From: Sinorhizobium sp. A49
GTDB taxonomy: Bacteria; Pseudomonadota; Alphaproteobacteria; Rhizobiales; Rhizobiaceae
Reading direction: 5' to 3'
Length of the DNA: 64,000 nt
Assembly: GCF_002002725.1 (NCBI RefSeq)
Contig: NZ_MUNW01000036.1
Location: forward strand, 1-64,000
Below, piece after piece: positions 56,537 to 64,000 of the stretch. Positions within the stretch are counted from its first letter, which is position 1. Each line of letters starts with the position of its first letter. The position numbers were made by a program, and so were the translations under genes. Under the pieces are notes generated by a model. That model made no database searches, had not been told where the DNA came from, and was given only the letters and a program-made list of their open reading frames with translations.

Positions 56537-57847
56537 ATGCTTCAGCAGACACGGAATACGGAATGTTTTCAGGTCGATAGGCTGCAGGCCGCCGCCTTCG
56601 ACTATTTTCTGCGCTACAGCGACGCCGAAACGGGGCTGGTCGCCGATACGTCGCTCGCAGACGCGCCTTCGAGCATCGCCGCGACCGGTTTCGGGCTTTC
56701 CTGTTACCCTGTCGGCGTCGAACGCGGCTGGATCGGGCGCGGCGAAGCGGCCAAAAGGGTGCTGACGACCCTGCGGTTTCTCCAGCAATGCCGGCAGGGG
56801 AGCGATGCGCGCGCCACCGGCTATCGCGGCTTTTACTATCACTTTCTCCACATGAAGACCGGTGAGCGGGTATGGCAGTCAGAGCTTTCGACCGTCGATA
56901 CCGCGCTGTTGGTTGCCGGCGTGTTGACGGCTGCTGCCTATTTCACCGGCGAGGATGCGACGGAGACGGAGATCCAGGTGCTGTCGGAAAAGCTCTATGC
57001 CCAGGTGGACTGGCACTGGGCGCTTGGCCGCGGCGAGACATTGACGATGGGCTGGCGGCCGCCGGGGCGATTTCTGAAATATCGCTGGCAAGGCTATAGC
57101 GAGGCGCTTCTGCTCTATGTCCTGGCGCTCGGCGCGCCGCATCATGCGATCGGGCCGGAGCATTACCGCGTCTTCACAGCCGCCTATGACTGGACGACGG
57201 TCGACGGTGCGCCGCACCTGCGGGCCGGCCCGCTGTTCATCCATCTCTTTCCGCAGGCCTGGCTCGACCTTCGCGGTCTTCGCGATCCGCCGATGCGCGA
57301 CAAGGCGACGGATTATTTTGAAAACACCTGCCGGGCGATCGACCTGCAGCGCCAGTATGCCGAAGACAATCCCCGAGGTTTCGCTGGCTATGACAGGGAT
57401 GGATGGGGCCTCAGTGCCTGTGACGGACCGAAGGGGCGGCAGCGGCTTGTCGATGGGCGTTGGCAGCGGATGCTCGGTTATGCCGCCCGCGGTGCGCCCG
57501 GTGGACCAGACGATGGCACGCTTGCGCCCTGGGCACCAGTTGCCTGCCTGCCATTCGACGCGGATGCTTCGCAGTCGGCATTGGCCGCGTTCGAAAACCG
57601 CTATCCCGACCTCCTGTGCGAGGGCCGCTTTCCCGGCGGGTTCAACCCAAGCCTGCGAGGCTCAGGCCCTGACGGCTGGGTCGACGACCGCGTGGTCGGG
57701 CTTGACCAGGGGCTCGTCGTGATGATGATCGAGAATGCCAGAAACGGTTTTGTCTGGCGGCTGACGCGCGACATTTCGGCCATCCGGCGCGGACTGGAGC
57801 GGGCGGATTTTCGCGGTGGCTGGCTTGCGACCAGGGGGATGGCATGA
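56537..57847 (+). CDS. Glucoamylase-like (COG5368) protein
   Basis: A 436-residue protein with an alpha/alpha-toroid glycoamylase-like pattern: AAAFDYFLRYSDAETGLVAD near the N-terminus, SIAATGFGLSCYPVGVERGW, TGYRGFYYHFLHMKTGERVW, SELSTVDTALLVAGVLTAAA, and C-terminal FPGGFNPSLRG with DDRVVGLDQGLVVMMIENAR. Proteins of this family and the C-terminal domain of cyclic beta-1,2-glucan synthase ChvB share these blocks and process beta-1,2-glucans or related sugars. No signal peptide is obvious. Its stop overlaps the FhuF-like gene as ATGA. Confidence 0.82.
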   Translation: MLQQTRNTECFQVDRLQAAAFDYFLRYSDAETGLVADTSLADAPSSIAATGFGLSCYPVGVERGWIGRGEAAKRVLTTLRFLQQCRQGSDARATGYRGFYYHFLHMKTGERVWQSELSTVDTALLVAGVLTAAAYFTGEDATETEIQVLSEKLYAQVDWHWALGRGETLTMGWRPPGRFLKYRWQGYSEALLLYVLALGAPHHAIGPEHYRVFTAAYDWTTVDGAPHLRAGPLFIHLFPQAWLDLRGLRDPPMRDKATDYFENTCRAIDLQRQYAEDNPRGFAGYDRDGWGLSACDGPKGRQRLVDGRWQRMLGYAARGAPGGPDDGTLAPWAPVACLPFDADASQSALAAFENRYPDLLCEGRFPGGFNPSLRGSGPDGWVDDRVVGLDQGLVVMMIENARNGFVWRLTRDISAIRRGLERADFRGGWLATRGMA

Positions 57848-58710
57848 GCTTTGCTCACGAGCGACAAGGCGATCGCCCAGCGGAGGAGGCCATGGACGAG
57901 GCGCTGCGCCAGAGCGTTCGTGGCGTGCTCGCGCGCCTGCAACTGCGCTTTCCCGAAGTGGGCTTTTCGCTTGACGATGCCGGCGACGGCTGTCTTTCCG
58001 AGGCGCAGTTCTGGGCCGAAGACGGTGCGGGCCTCGACGCCGGGCTTGCCTATCAGGATTGTTTTGCCGCCGGTATGGACGACAAGATTCGCGCCGCTCA
58101 TCTGATCGCGTTCTACGGCAACCAGCTCGCTCTGGCGCTCGGTAGCCTCTACCTCGGTGCGGGCATCGTGGCGGGTGTTCGCGGCCTTCGCTTCGAAGAA
58201 TTTTCGCGCGCCTATGGTGAGCGGCTGGTGGCGGCCAAACGGTTTCATTTCAGTCTTGCCTTGCCCGCAGTCAGCGATGATGCCCCAGGCGATACGGATG
58301 CCTTCGGTGAAACCTTCGCAGCACATCTGGCGCCAGTCATCGCCATGCTGAAGCATCGCGCCGGTCTTTCCTCCGGGGCGCAATGGCGGCTTGCGGCGGA
58401 TTCGCTGGCCGGCGGTTTCCTGGAGATTGGCCGCGCGCTCGGCGATGAAGAGGATGCGATTTCCAAGGCGCTGGCGATCGTCAAGCGCGAAGGCACGCCT
58501 CTCTTTTCCGGCAAGCTCCGTTACGAGACCATCGAGATCGACGGCCACCCGCCGCTGTCGCGGGTCTACCGGCTGCGCGGCGGTTGCTGTCTCTATTATC
58601 GAACCGAAGGTGGCAGCTTCTGCGACAGCTGCGTGCTGCAGGCGCCGGAGGAGCGCCGAGAACGCTTGCAGGCGCATCTGCTGGCATCGCAAGACCGGCT
58701 GAGCATCTGA
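57844..58710 (+). CDS. fhuF: FhuF-type ferric-siderophore reductase
   Basis: A 288-residue protein whose C-terminus has the FhuF iron-sulfur signature CC-x10-C-x2-C (Cys248, 249, 260, 263, in GGCCLYYRTEGGSFCDSC). The N-terminal part is helical (FSLDDAGDGCLSEAQFWAED, SLYLGAGIVAGVRGLRFEEF). FhuF proteins reduce Fe(III) in siderophores in the cytoplasm. It is translationally coupled to the preceding glucoamylase-like gene, an unusual partner. A terminator follows at 58718. No Fur box was identified. Confidence 0.82.
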   Translation: MSFAHERQGDRPAEEAMDEALRQSVRGVLARLQLRFPEVGFSLDDAGDGCLSEAQFWAEDGAGLDAGLAYQDCFAAGMDDKIRAAHLIAFYGNQLALALGSLYLGAGIVAGVRGLRFEEFSRAYGERLVAAKRFHFSLALPAVSDDAPGDTDAFGETFAAHLAPVIAMLKHRAGLSSGAQWRLAADSLAGGFLEIGRALGDEEDAISKALAIVKREGTPLFSGKLRYETIEIDGHPPLSRVYRLRGGCCLYYRTEGGSFCDSCVLQAPEERRERLQAHLLASQDRLSI

Positions 58711-58717
58711 AACGACA

Positions 58718-58754
58718 GAGCCCCTGATATCGGCGATATCAGGGGCTCCTTTTG
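58718..58754. terminator. Strong bidirectional terminator between fhuF and cbtA
   Basis: GAGCCCCTGATATC (58718-58731) and GATATCAGGGGCTC (58735-58748) form a perfect 14-bp stem with a three-base loop, followed by CTTTT. It serves the convergent fhuF and cbtA transcripts. Confidence 0.92.
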
Positions 58755-58772
58755 TCACGGTGGCCGGTCGGC

Positions 58773-59567
58773 TTATGCCTTGGCGAAGCGATCGTTGATG
58801 AAGCCCGAGACGACGCCGAGGACGATCCAGAAGGCGAGCGTGGTGGCGAGCGCTGCCACGGCAAACTCGGCACCGAGCACGGCCGGAACGTTGCTGGAAA
58901 TATCCGACGGCTGCGGGGCGCCATAGACGTGGGGTGCCGCGATCAGCACGAGGCCGATGATCTTGGCGACGATTTCTTCGCGCAGAACCAGCAGATAGAG
59001 GCCGACGGCCGAAAGCGCCACCGTTGCCAGCCACCAGACCTGGCGGTCGCCGAGTTCGGCGGCCGGGAAGCCCGGCAGTTCCGGCGGCAGGCCGATGGCC
59101 GGCAGCATGTGCACGGCGAGCCAGCCGCAGGCACCCCAGAGCGCGCCGTTTCTCAGCGTGATCGGGTAGCCGATGACGAGGCTGACACCGGCCAGCAGCA
59201 GCGCGAAGCCGGAGCCGGTCACCAGATTGGCGATCAGCGTTCCGGAAAAGCGGCTCATGCCGAACATGATGCCGCCTTCCTCGTGTTCGCCCTCATGGGC
59301 GTAGGCGGGGGTGATCGGCGACAGCGCGTCGAGCAGGGTGCCGATCGGCGAGACCGCCTTCAGCGACGAGTGCTGGTCGTGGCTTGCGGCGGCCGGATCG
59401 ACGGTTCCCGGCTGGGCGGCGGGCTGTTCGCCGGCTGCCGGTGCCTCGCCTTCGAATTCTTCCGCGTGCAGGATCAGCGGTACGACGCGCAGTTCCTGGG
59501 CGCCGGTCATGAAGACACCGGCAATCAATCCAGCCACGATCGCGGCCAGAAGCGTTCTGACAATCAT
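58773..59567 (-). CDS. cbtA: Cobalt transporter subunit CbtA
   Basis: A 264-residue membrane protein. It starts MIVRTLLAAIVAGLIAGVFM and has the CbtA pattern: AGLIAGVFMTGAQELRVVPL, a His-rich periplasmic loop (PAYAHEGEHEEGGIMFGMSR), and several transmembrane helices (FALLLAGVSLVIGYPITLRN, GACGWLAVHMLPAIGLPPEL, AVLGAEFAVAALATTLAFWI). With CbtB it takes up cobalt for B12 synthesis. AGGG precedes the ATG at 59567. It lies downstream of cbtB and the cobalamin riboswitch on the same strand. Confidence 0.9.
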   Translation of the reverse strand: MIVRTLLAAIVAGLIAGVFMTGAQELRVVPLILHAEEFEGEAPAAGEQPAAQPGTVDPAAASHDQHSSLKAVSPIGTLLDALSPITPAYAHEGEHEEGGIMFGMSRFSGTLIANLVTGSGFALLLAGVSLVIGYPITLRNGALWGACGWLAVHMLPAIGLPPELPGFPAAELGDRQVWWLATVALSAVGLYLLVLREEIVAKIIGLVLIAAPHVYGAPQPSDISSNVPAVLGAEFAVAALATTLAFWIVLGVVSGFINDRFAKA

Positions 59568-59764
59568 TTTCGATATCCCTCGATGTCGGCGCGCCATCCT
59601 TTTTGCAGGCAGCGCCCTGTCCCATTGGCAATCCTGCGAACGGCTCCACCAGGCAGATCTTTGGTCTGCATCAGACGCAAGCAAACGCGTCCGGCTGTTC
59701 GCCGGAAGCGTTTTTGTCCGCAGCTATGTCGATGCGGAACGCATGTCGCGTCCCTCCGCATCGC

Positions 59765-59941
59765 TTAGTGGCAGGGGAAGCCGTAGGAGTGGCGGGTGTC
59801 GTGCGCGGTGTCGTGCAGCACGGCCGAATTCGCCAGGCCCGCGCCGAAGACGAGGAAGCCGCCGATGAGCAGCGCGATGATACCTGCGGTCAGACGATCG
59901 CTGAGGGAGAGCGGGATGCTCGAAACTGTAGACGTAGCCAT
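59765..59941 (-). CDS. cbtB: Cobalt transporter subunit CbtB
   Basis: A 58-residue protein with one transmembrane helix (AGIIALLIGGFLVFGAGL) and a His-rich C-terminus (VLHDTAHDTRHSYGFPCH), exactly the CbtB layout: the histidines are the likely Co2+ capture site. GGAGG lies six bases before the ATG at 59941. It is 60 bases downstream of the riboswitch and 197 bases before cbtA. Confidence 0.9.
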   Translation of the reverse strand: MATSTVSSIPLSLSDRLTAGIIALLIGGFLVFGAGLANSAVLHDTAHDTRHSYGFPCH

Positions 59942-59997
59942 GACAACCTCCGTGATGGCATCGGGAAATATCCCGGTTTGGGCCCTATGCCCGCATC

Positions 59998-60245
59998 GAC
60001 TGGCAGGTTTCCTGGCTCAGGACGTCGGGTGAGATCACCCTGGATTTGCCTCGCCTTCCCAGAGCCAAGGTCCGCCCTCTCGCGGTCTCGTCTCCAGTGG
60101 CTTCTTCCGGATCGCTCCGGAACGGCGCATTCACGTCGCTCTACAGTCGCGGGGTCGGCCGTGATTTGAATGCCCAGCATGGGTCCATCCGTCACGTTCC
60201 CGTTTACTCCCGAAACGCGTTCGCGTTGCGGGAACCAATCGATCC
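59998..60245 (-). promoter_or_regulatory. Cobalamin (B12) riboswitch
   Basis: On the minus strand the RNA carries the main conserved blocks of an adenosylcobalamin riboswitch: GGGAACGTGA-type 5' block (around 60208-60200), GCCACTGG (60101-60094) and the B12 box AGCCAGGAAACCTGCC (60017-60002). It lies directly upstream of cbtB. Binding of B12 should shut off CbtBA, giving feedback control of cobalt uptake. The 5' edge is approximate and abuts the tetR gene stop at 60254. Confidence 0.92.
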
Positions 60246-60253
60246 GATGATGA

Positions 60254-60946
60254 TTAGGATCGCACCCCGGAGATGTCAATTAAACTTGCGCCGCCGCCCG
60301 GCCCATCCGCGACAAAATCGCGAAGGATCATGCGTTTGTAGGCCTCGACGATCTGGTCGCCCTCCGCGCGCTCGACCGAGACTGCAAGCCGCATGGTGCA
60401 ATCGCCGAGATGCATGATCAGGAAGGCGGCGCTGTCGATCGCTTCGCGCGGCGTGCCGGGCGCAAACCGCGCCCAGACATCGGCGAGGAGCCGGCCGCCA
60501 ATGCGGCTTTGCTGGAGGTCGATCTCGCGCAGCGCCTTGTCGGCCTGCATCGCCGACCAGATGTCGCGCATGACGGGCTCGGCGAGGAACATGTCGTAGT
60601 AGATGTCGAACAGCACGGCGAAGGCGTCACGCAGTTCCGCGAGCGACGTCACCTTGGCAAGCTCGGCCGCGATGCATTCGCTGCAGACCGCATTGTAGCG
60701 CTCGGCCAGAGTGCGCACGATCGCTGCCTTGTCGGGAAAGTACTGGTAGAGCGATCCGATCGATATTCCAGCCTTTTCAGCAACTTCGCTCATGCGCATC
60801 GCGTCGCTGCCCTTTTCCTGGATGATCGCCGTCGCGCAGGCAAGGATCTGCTCGACGCGCTCGCGGCTGCGTTTCTGGCTGGGCGTTCGGCGCAGCGCGG
60901 TCTCGTCGTCGGCGGAAGCGGCGGCTGGGCTTATCTCTTGTTTCAT
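60254..60946 (-). CDS. TetR-family transcriptional regulator
   Basis: A 230-residue regulator. The N-terminal HTH is RSRERVEQILACATAIIQEK, MRMSEVAEKAGISIGSLYQYFPDKAAIVRTLAERYNAV in shortened form: EKAGISIGSLYQYFPDK. The C-terminal ligand domain is of the C_2/TetR_C type with FLAEPVMRDIWSAMQADKAL. It is divergent from the NmrA-like oxidoreductase gene at 61050, the probable target; a palindromic stretch TTTGCAAATG lies in the gap near 60998. Confidence 0.88.
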   Translation of the reverse strand: MKQEISPAAASADDETALRRTPSQKRSRERVEQILACATAIIQEKGSDAMRMSEVAEKAGISIGSLYQYFPDKAAIVRTLAERYNAVCSECIAAELAKVTSLAELRDAFAVLFDIYYDMFLAEPVMRDIWSAMQADKALREIDLQQSRIGGRLLADVWARFAPGTPREAIDSAAFLIMHLGDCTMRLAVSVERAEGDQIVEAYKRMILRDFVADGPGGGASLIDISGVRS

Positions 60947-61049
60947 GAGGGATGCTCACATTTTGACTTGACTCCTAAAATACGAGGATTTATCACATTT
61001 GCAAATGTGAGAGATACTCATGTTTGTGGATCAACCTCAGGAGGAAGCG

Positions 61050-61880
61050 ATGATGGACAAACTCACACTGGTTCTGGGCGGTACCGGCAAGACGGGGCGG
61101 CGGGTCGCAGCGCGCCTTCAGGAACGCGGCGTTGCCGTGCGCATCGGCGCCCGTTCGGCATCACCATCCTTCGACTGGACCAACGAGGCGACCTGGGCGC
61201 CCGCGCTTGAAAATGTCGAGCGCATCTATGTCAGCTATCAACCGGATCTGGCGGTGCCGGGTGCCGTCGAAACCATTCGCAAGTTCTCGAGCCTTGCCGT
61301 GCGCTCGGGCATCAAGCGGCTCGTGCTGCTGTCGGGACGCGGAGAGGACGAGGCGGAAACAGCCGAGCGCGCGCTTCAGGCCTCCGGTGCCGAGTGGACG
61401 ATCATCCGGGCCAGCTGGTTCTTCGAGAATTTCAGCGAGGATTTCCTGGCCGGTGCCGTTGCCAGCGGTTCGGTCTTCCTGCCGCCGGATGAGATCACCG
61501 AACCCTTCATCAGTTGCGACGACATTGCCGACGTGGCGGTGGCAGCGCTTCTGGACGAGGGACATGCCGGCAAGATCTACGAGTTGACCGGCCCGCGACT
61601 GATGACGTTTGCTGACGCCGTGGCCGAGATCGCCGCGGCAGCCAACCGTCGGATCAGCTATCAGTCCGTGCCGGTTGCCGACTTCGCCGCGCAGTTGCAG
61701 GCCGACGGTTTGCCTGATGACTATGTCGAACTCATCCGTTATCTCTTCACCTCGGTGCTCGACGGGCGCAATTCTGAAGTGACGTCCGATGTCGAGCGCG
61801 TGCTTGGGCGCGGGCCGCGCGACTTCGCCGACTATGCCCGGGAGACCGCTGCAACAGGTGTCTGGAGTCTTGCCGCATGA
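61050..61880 (+). CDS. NmrA-like NAD(P)-binding oxidoreductase
   Basis: A 276-residue Rossmann protein: LTLVLGGTGKTGRRVAARLQ with the GGTGKTG nucleotide site near the N-terminus, SGIKRLVLLSGRGEDEAETA, EWTIIRASWFFENFSEDFLA and PFISCDDIADVAVAALLDEG. These blocks are typical of NmrA/ergot-alkaloid-type SDR relatives that act as redox sensors or reductases. AGGAGG lies six bases before the ATG. Divergent from TetR, coupled to the DUF1772 gene. Confidence 0.85.
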   Translation: MMDKLTLVLGGTGKTGRRVAARLQERGVAVRIGARSASPSFDWTNEATWAPALENVERIYVSYQPDLAVPGAVETIRKFSSLAVRSGIKRLVLLSGRGEDEAETAERALQASGAEWTIIRASWFFENFSEDFLAGAVASGSVFLPPDEITEPFISCDDIADVAVAALLDEGHAGKIYELTGPRLMTFADAVAEIAAAANRRISYQSVPVADFAAQLQADGLPDDYVELIRYLFTSVLDGRNSEVTSDVERVLGRGPRDFADYARETAATGVWSLAA

Positions 61881-62356
61881 TCGCGCTCATCCCCGCTCTG
61901 GCGTTTGCGGCCGCGATCGGTTCCGGCCTGATGGCCGGGCTGTTCTTCATCTTCTCGGTCTGCATCATGCAGGCCTTGGCGCGGTTGCCGGCGGAGCAGG
62001 GGATCGCGGCGATGAACGCCATCAACGTGGTGATCCAGAATCCGCTGTTCCTCAGCGCTTTCATGGGCACGGCGCTTCTGGGTCTCGCGCTTGTCATCGC
62101 AGCGTTCATCTGGGGCGGTAACGGCAGCCTGCTGCTGGCGGCAGGCGGCATCGTCTATGTCGCCGGCGTGCTGATCGTCACCATTGTCTTCAATGTGCCG
62201 ATGAACGATGCGCTGGGCGCGGCCACGCCCGGGCAGGCGGCGATCGAAATCTGGCAGCAGCGCTACCTGACGGACTGGGTCTGGTGGAACCATGTGCGCA
62301 CGGTGTCTTCGATCGGCGCGCTGGCCCTGTTCATCCTGGGCTTTGCCCGCGCCTGA
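61877..62356 (+). CDS. DUF1772 (anthrone oxygenase-like) membrane protein
   Basis: A 159-residue DUF1772 protein with four hydrophobic helices: AFAAAIGSGLMAGLFFIFSV, GTALLGLALVIAAFIWGG, LLAAGGIVYVAGVLIVTIVF and SSIGALALFILGFARA. The conserved FSVCIMQALARLPAEQGIAA, NVPMNDALG and W-x-x-WN-x-x-R (DWVWWNHVRT) blocks are family marks. It starts in an ATGA overlap with the NmrA-like gene, so both are probably under TetR control. Confidence 0.85.
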   Translation: MIALIPALAFAAAIGSGLMAGLFFIFSVCIMQALARLPAEQGIAAMNAINVVIQNPLFLSAFMGTALLGLALVIAAFIWGGNGSLLLAAGGIVYVAGVLIVTIVFNVPMNDALGAATPGQAAIEIWQQRYLTDWVWWNHVRTVSSIGALALFILGFARA

Positions 62357-62362
62357 AGGCGA

Positions 62363-62397
62363 ACGACCGGCGGACCTTCAAAGGTTGCGCCGGTCGT
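62363..62397. terminator. Bidirectional terminator
   Basis: ACGACCGGCG (62363-62372) and CGCCGGTCGT (62388-62397) form a 10-bp stem with an inner CCTT/AAGG pairing, between the convergent DUF1772 and SDR genes. CTTATTT follows on the plus strand. Confidence 0.75.
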
Positions 62398-62403
62398 CTT
62401 ATT

Positions 62404-63201
62404 TCAGTCGACCAACGAGCCACAGCTGAGATTGGCGATCACGCCGGTCATGGCGCCCGCCCGGTCCGAGGCGACAAAGGCGGCATAGTCGGCGACCTCG
62501 TCGAGCCGCGGGAAACGGCCGAGCAACGTGCCGGTCTTTGCCCGTCCGTCGAGCATCTCCTCAACGGTCGTGTCAAAGCGGTCAGCAAACCCCTGGAACA
62601 CGCCGCGTGCGTGCGAGACCGGCAGCGATTCGGGTATGGCGTCCGGGCGCAGGCAGATGACGCGGATCCCGTGGCTACCGACTTCGCCGGCAAGAATGCG
62701 AGAAAAGGTCTCGATCGCCCCACAGGTGGTGCCATAGCCGAGGAAGCCGGAGCCTGACAGGCGTGAGCCGGGCGTCGAAACCGTCAGGATCACGCCGTTG
62801 CCGCCTCTCTCCATGTGGGGCGAGACCGCCTTGGCGGTGATGAAGTTGGCGCGGGTGTAAGCGGCGATCGGGCGCTCGAACTCCTCCAGCGACAGCTCTG
62901 ATAGCGGCGGTCCCTGAACATGGGTGAAGCCGACGGCGGTCAGCACCACGTCGATCCGGCCGGCGCGATCGACTACCGATAGCGCATGCCGTTCGACGGC
63001 TGCCTGGTCCAAGACGTCGACGGCGTCGAACTCTGCCTTTCCGCCCGCCGCTCGAATTGTCTCGGCGGTGCGGCTCAAGGTTTCGGCTGTACGTCCGACC
63101 AGAAAGACATTGGCGCCTTCGCGGGCAAAGGCTCGCGCCGCTGCGCCGCCGATTGCGCCGCTGCCGCCATAAACGATGGCCACCTTGTTCTGAAGCAACA
63201 T
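62404..63201 (-). CDS. Short-chain dehydrogenase/reductase
   Basis: A 265-residue classical SDR: LLQNKVAIVYGGSGAIGGAA (TGxxxGxG-type cofactor site, here GGSGAIG), NVFLVGRTAETLSRTAETIR, VVLTAVGFTHVQG, and the later LSGSGFLGYGTTCGAIETFS. The usual YxxxK catalytic pair is replaced: the position reads YGTTCGAIE, with Tyr but no Lys four residues on, which may mean altered or lost activity. AGGGAG precedes the ATG at 63201. Confidence 0.8.
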   Translation of the reverse strand: MLLQNKVAIVYGGSGAIGGAAARAFAREGANVFLVGRTAETLSRTAETIRAAGGKAEFDAVDVLDQAAVERHALSVVDRAGRIDVVLTAVGFTHVQGPPLSELSLEEFERPIAAYTRANFITAKAVSPHMERGGNGVILTVSTPGSRLSGSGFLGYGTTCGAIETFSRILAGEVGSHGIRVICLRPDAIPESLPVSHARGVFQGFADRFDTTVEEMLDGRAKTGTLLGRFPRLDEVADYAAFVASDRAGAMTGVIANLSCGSLVD

Positions 63202-63312
63202 TTCAAACTCCCTTGATCCTGCCTCGTTGAATGGACATGCGGCATGAGGCCCCTGGATCGGCAGGGATCCCAGGCAGAAAATCATGCAGCAATTTCGGAA
63301 GGTTAAAGAGTG

Positions 63313-63873
63313 CTAGGGCGGTGACAGCCGCTGGGCATATTCCAGTTCGAGCCGGGTATGCTTGTTCCAGAAGCCGCGCGACGTGCGGCCGGAAATCACA
63401 TCGGCGAGAATGTCGAGATGGGTGTGCCAGCCGGCGGCCACGCTCGCCATCATCTCCTGTTTCGCGATGCGCGAATGGGTGACGACCAGCAGCACGTTGG
63501 CGCCCCTTGTTTCCAGATCGAACCGCACCTGCGACGGTGTCGGCGTGCCTTCGCCCCAGCTATAGGCGAGCAGATGCGGCGGATCGCAGGCGATGATGCG
63601 GCCATGGATCCGGCTCTCGCCGGCAAGGGCGGCATACTTGGCCGGCGGCTCGCCGCAATCCGTGCCGAGTTCCTCGTGGCGGAAGATGTGTTCGACCGGC
63701 GCTTCGGCTGCGGCACCTATGATGCCTGACGCCATCCACTGGCGGCGCTTGTCCTCCTCCGTCAGATAGGCCCAGATGCGCTCGATCGGACCCGGCAAGA
63801 GCCGCTCGATGCGCGCCGTATCCGGCGCGACGATGCGGGCATATCCGTCGTCGCTGCCGGTTGGCGAAGTCAT
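63313..63873 (-). CDS. SRPBCC-family (AHSA1-like) protein
   Basis: A 186-residue protein of the START/SRPBCC type: RIERLLPGPIERIWAYLTEE followed by DKRRQWMASGIIG is the N-terminal helix-grip motif, and LLVVTHSRIAKQEMMASVAA followed by GWHTHLDILADVISG is the C-terminal helix. It likely binds a hydrophobic ligand. The ATG at 63873 overlaps the stop of the upstream ArsR-like gene as ATGA, the common ArsR-SRPBCC pairing. Confidence 0.85.
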   Translation of the reverse strand: MTSPTGSDDGYARIVAPDTARIERLLPGPIERIWAYLTEEDKRRQWMASGIIGAAAEAPVEHIFRHEELGTDCGEPPAKYAALAGESRIHGRIIACDPPHLLAYSWGEGTPTPSQVRFDLETRGANVLLVVTHSRIAKQEMMASVAAGWHTHLDILADVISGRTSRGFWNKHTRLELEYAQRLSPP

Positions 63874-64000
63874 CCTTTCTTCTCCGTCTCGGTCGTTGCC
63901 TGCGCGTCCGCGCCCTTTGCCGCGTCGTCCGCCAGGAGCAGCGCCTCCAGCACGTCGATGCGCTGGCGCCAGAAGGCTTCGTAGTGGCGCATCCATTCCA
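63870..64000 (-). CDS. ArsR-family regulator, C-terminal part (partial)
   Basis: A minus-strand frame entering from the right window edge and ending at 63870: the visible 42 residues contain MRHYEAFWRQRIDVLEALLL, like the C-terminal helix of ArsR regulators that pair with SRPBCC genes, and a Lys/Glu/Thr-rich tail. The HTH lies outside the window. The stop overlaps the SRPBCC start. Confidence 0.65.
   Translation of the reverse strand, partial: EWMRHYEAFWRQRIDVLEALLLADDAAKGADAQATTETEKKG

Noticed and set aside
57601-59034. 477-residue minus-strand frame across the glucoamylase-like and fhuF genes
   Set aside because: Both plus-strand genes have clear family motifs; the minus frame has none.

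Overview
The window is GC-rich, compactly coded alphaproteobacterial chromosome, most likely from the Rhizobiaceae (Sinorhizobium/Ensifer/Rhizobium group). The pointers are the housekeeping sigma factor RpoD, many small rhizobial-type families (DUF1194, DUF2066, DUF982, LprI-like, BP26/SIMPL), a dispersed rhizobial-type intergenic repeat and a CbtBA cobalt-uptake pair under a cobalamin riboswitch. Species is inferred from gene content only.

Left flank (1-10.8 kb): the 3' end of threonine dehydrogenase, a GyrI-like protein, a GFA-family protein, rpoD (with an unusual in-frame second copy of its last codons after the stop), and a run of small stress, envelope and metabolism genes ending in a SIMPL protein and a CAT-anticodon tRNA.

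Prophage (10,855-51,652, about 40.8 kb): a complete HK97-type siphovirus genome integrated in the 3' end of the tRNA. Both ends carry the same 17-bp core, and a 10-bp arm-type repeat (three copies at the left, one inverted copy at the right) supports the boundaries. From left to right it has: integrase and a leftward early operon; a LexA/CI-like repressor facing a Cro-like gene, with shared palindromic operators at two control regions; rightward early genes (HTH proteins, an adenine methyltransferase fused to a cytosine methyltransferase fragment, a cytosine methyltransferase with its catalytic core deleted in frame, a replication-type HTH protein and a NusG-like factor); HNH, terminase, portal, protease, capsid, connectors, tail tube, chaperones, tape measure, tip and fibres; and a lysis cassette of membrane-anchored endolysin plus overlapping spanins. 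Cargo genes sit on the opposite strand: small membrane proteins inside the late operon, a Cys-rich secreted protein with a partner of unknown function, an SRAP/YedK protein, and small zinc-ribbon-like proteins.

The most interesting system lies at the right end of the prophage (47.95-50.15 kb, minus strand, clearly AT-rich): a sigma70-type promoter, a highly structured candidate ncRNA closed by a 12-bp terminal stem and carrying two GCAA-tetraloop hairpins, a SLATT-type membrane protein, a reverse transcriptase abutting it, and a strong terminator. This looks like a complete anti-phage reverse transcriptase operon (RT + SLATT + ncRNA) carried as prophage cargo.

Right flank (51.7-64 kb): an IS66 transposase remnant just inside attR, then chromosomal genes: a small lipoprotein, a GH26-like secreted hydrolase, DUF982, a GntR/FCD regulator, a VWA/DUF1194 protein, a glucoamylase-like protein coupled to a FhuF-type ferric-siderophore reductase, CbtBA with its cobalamin riboswitch, a TetR regulator divergent from an NmrA-like oxidoreductase and DUF1772 protein, an SDR, and an SRPBCC protein coupled to a truncated ArsR regulator at the window edge.
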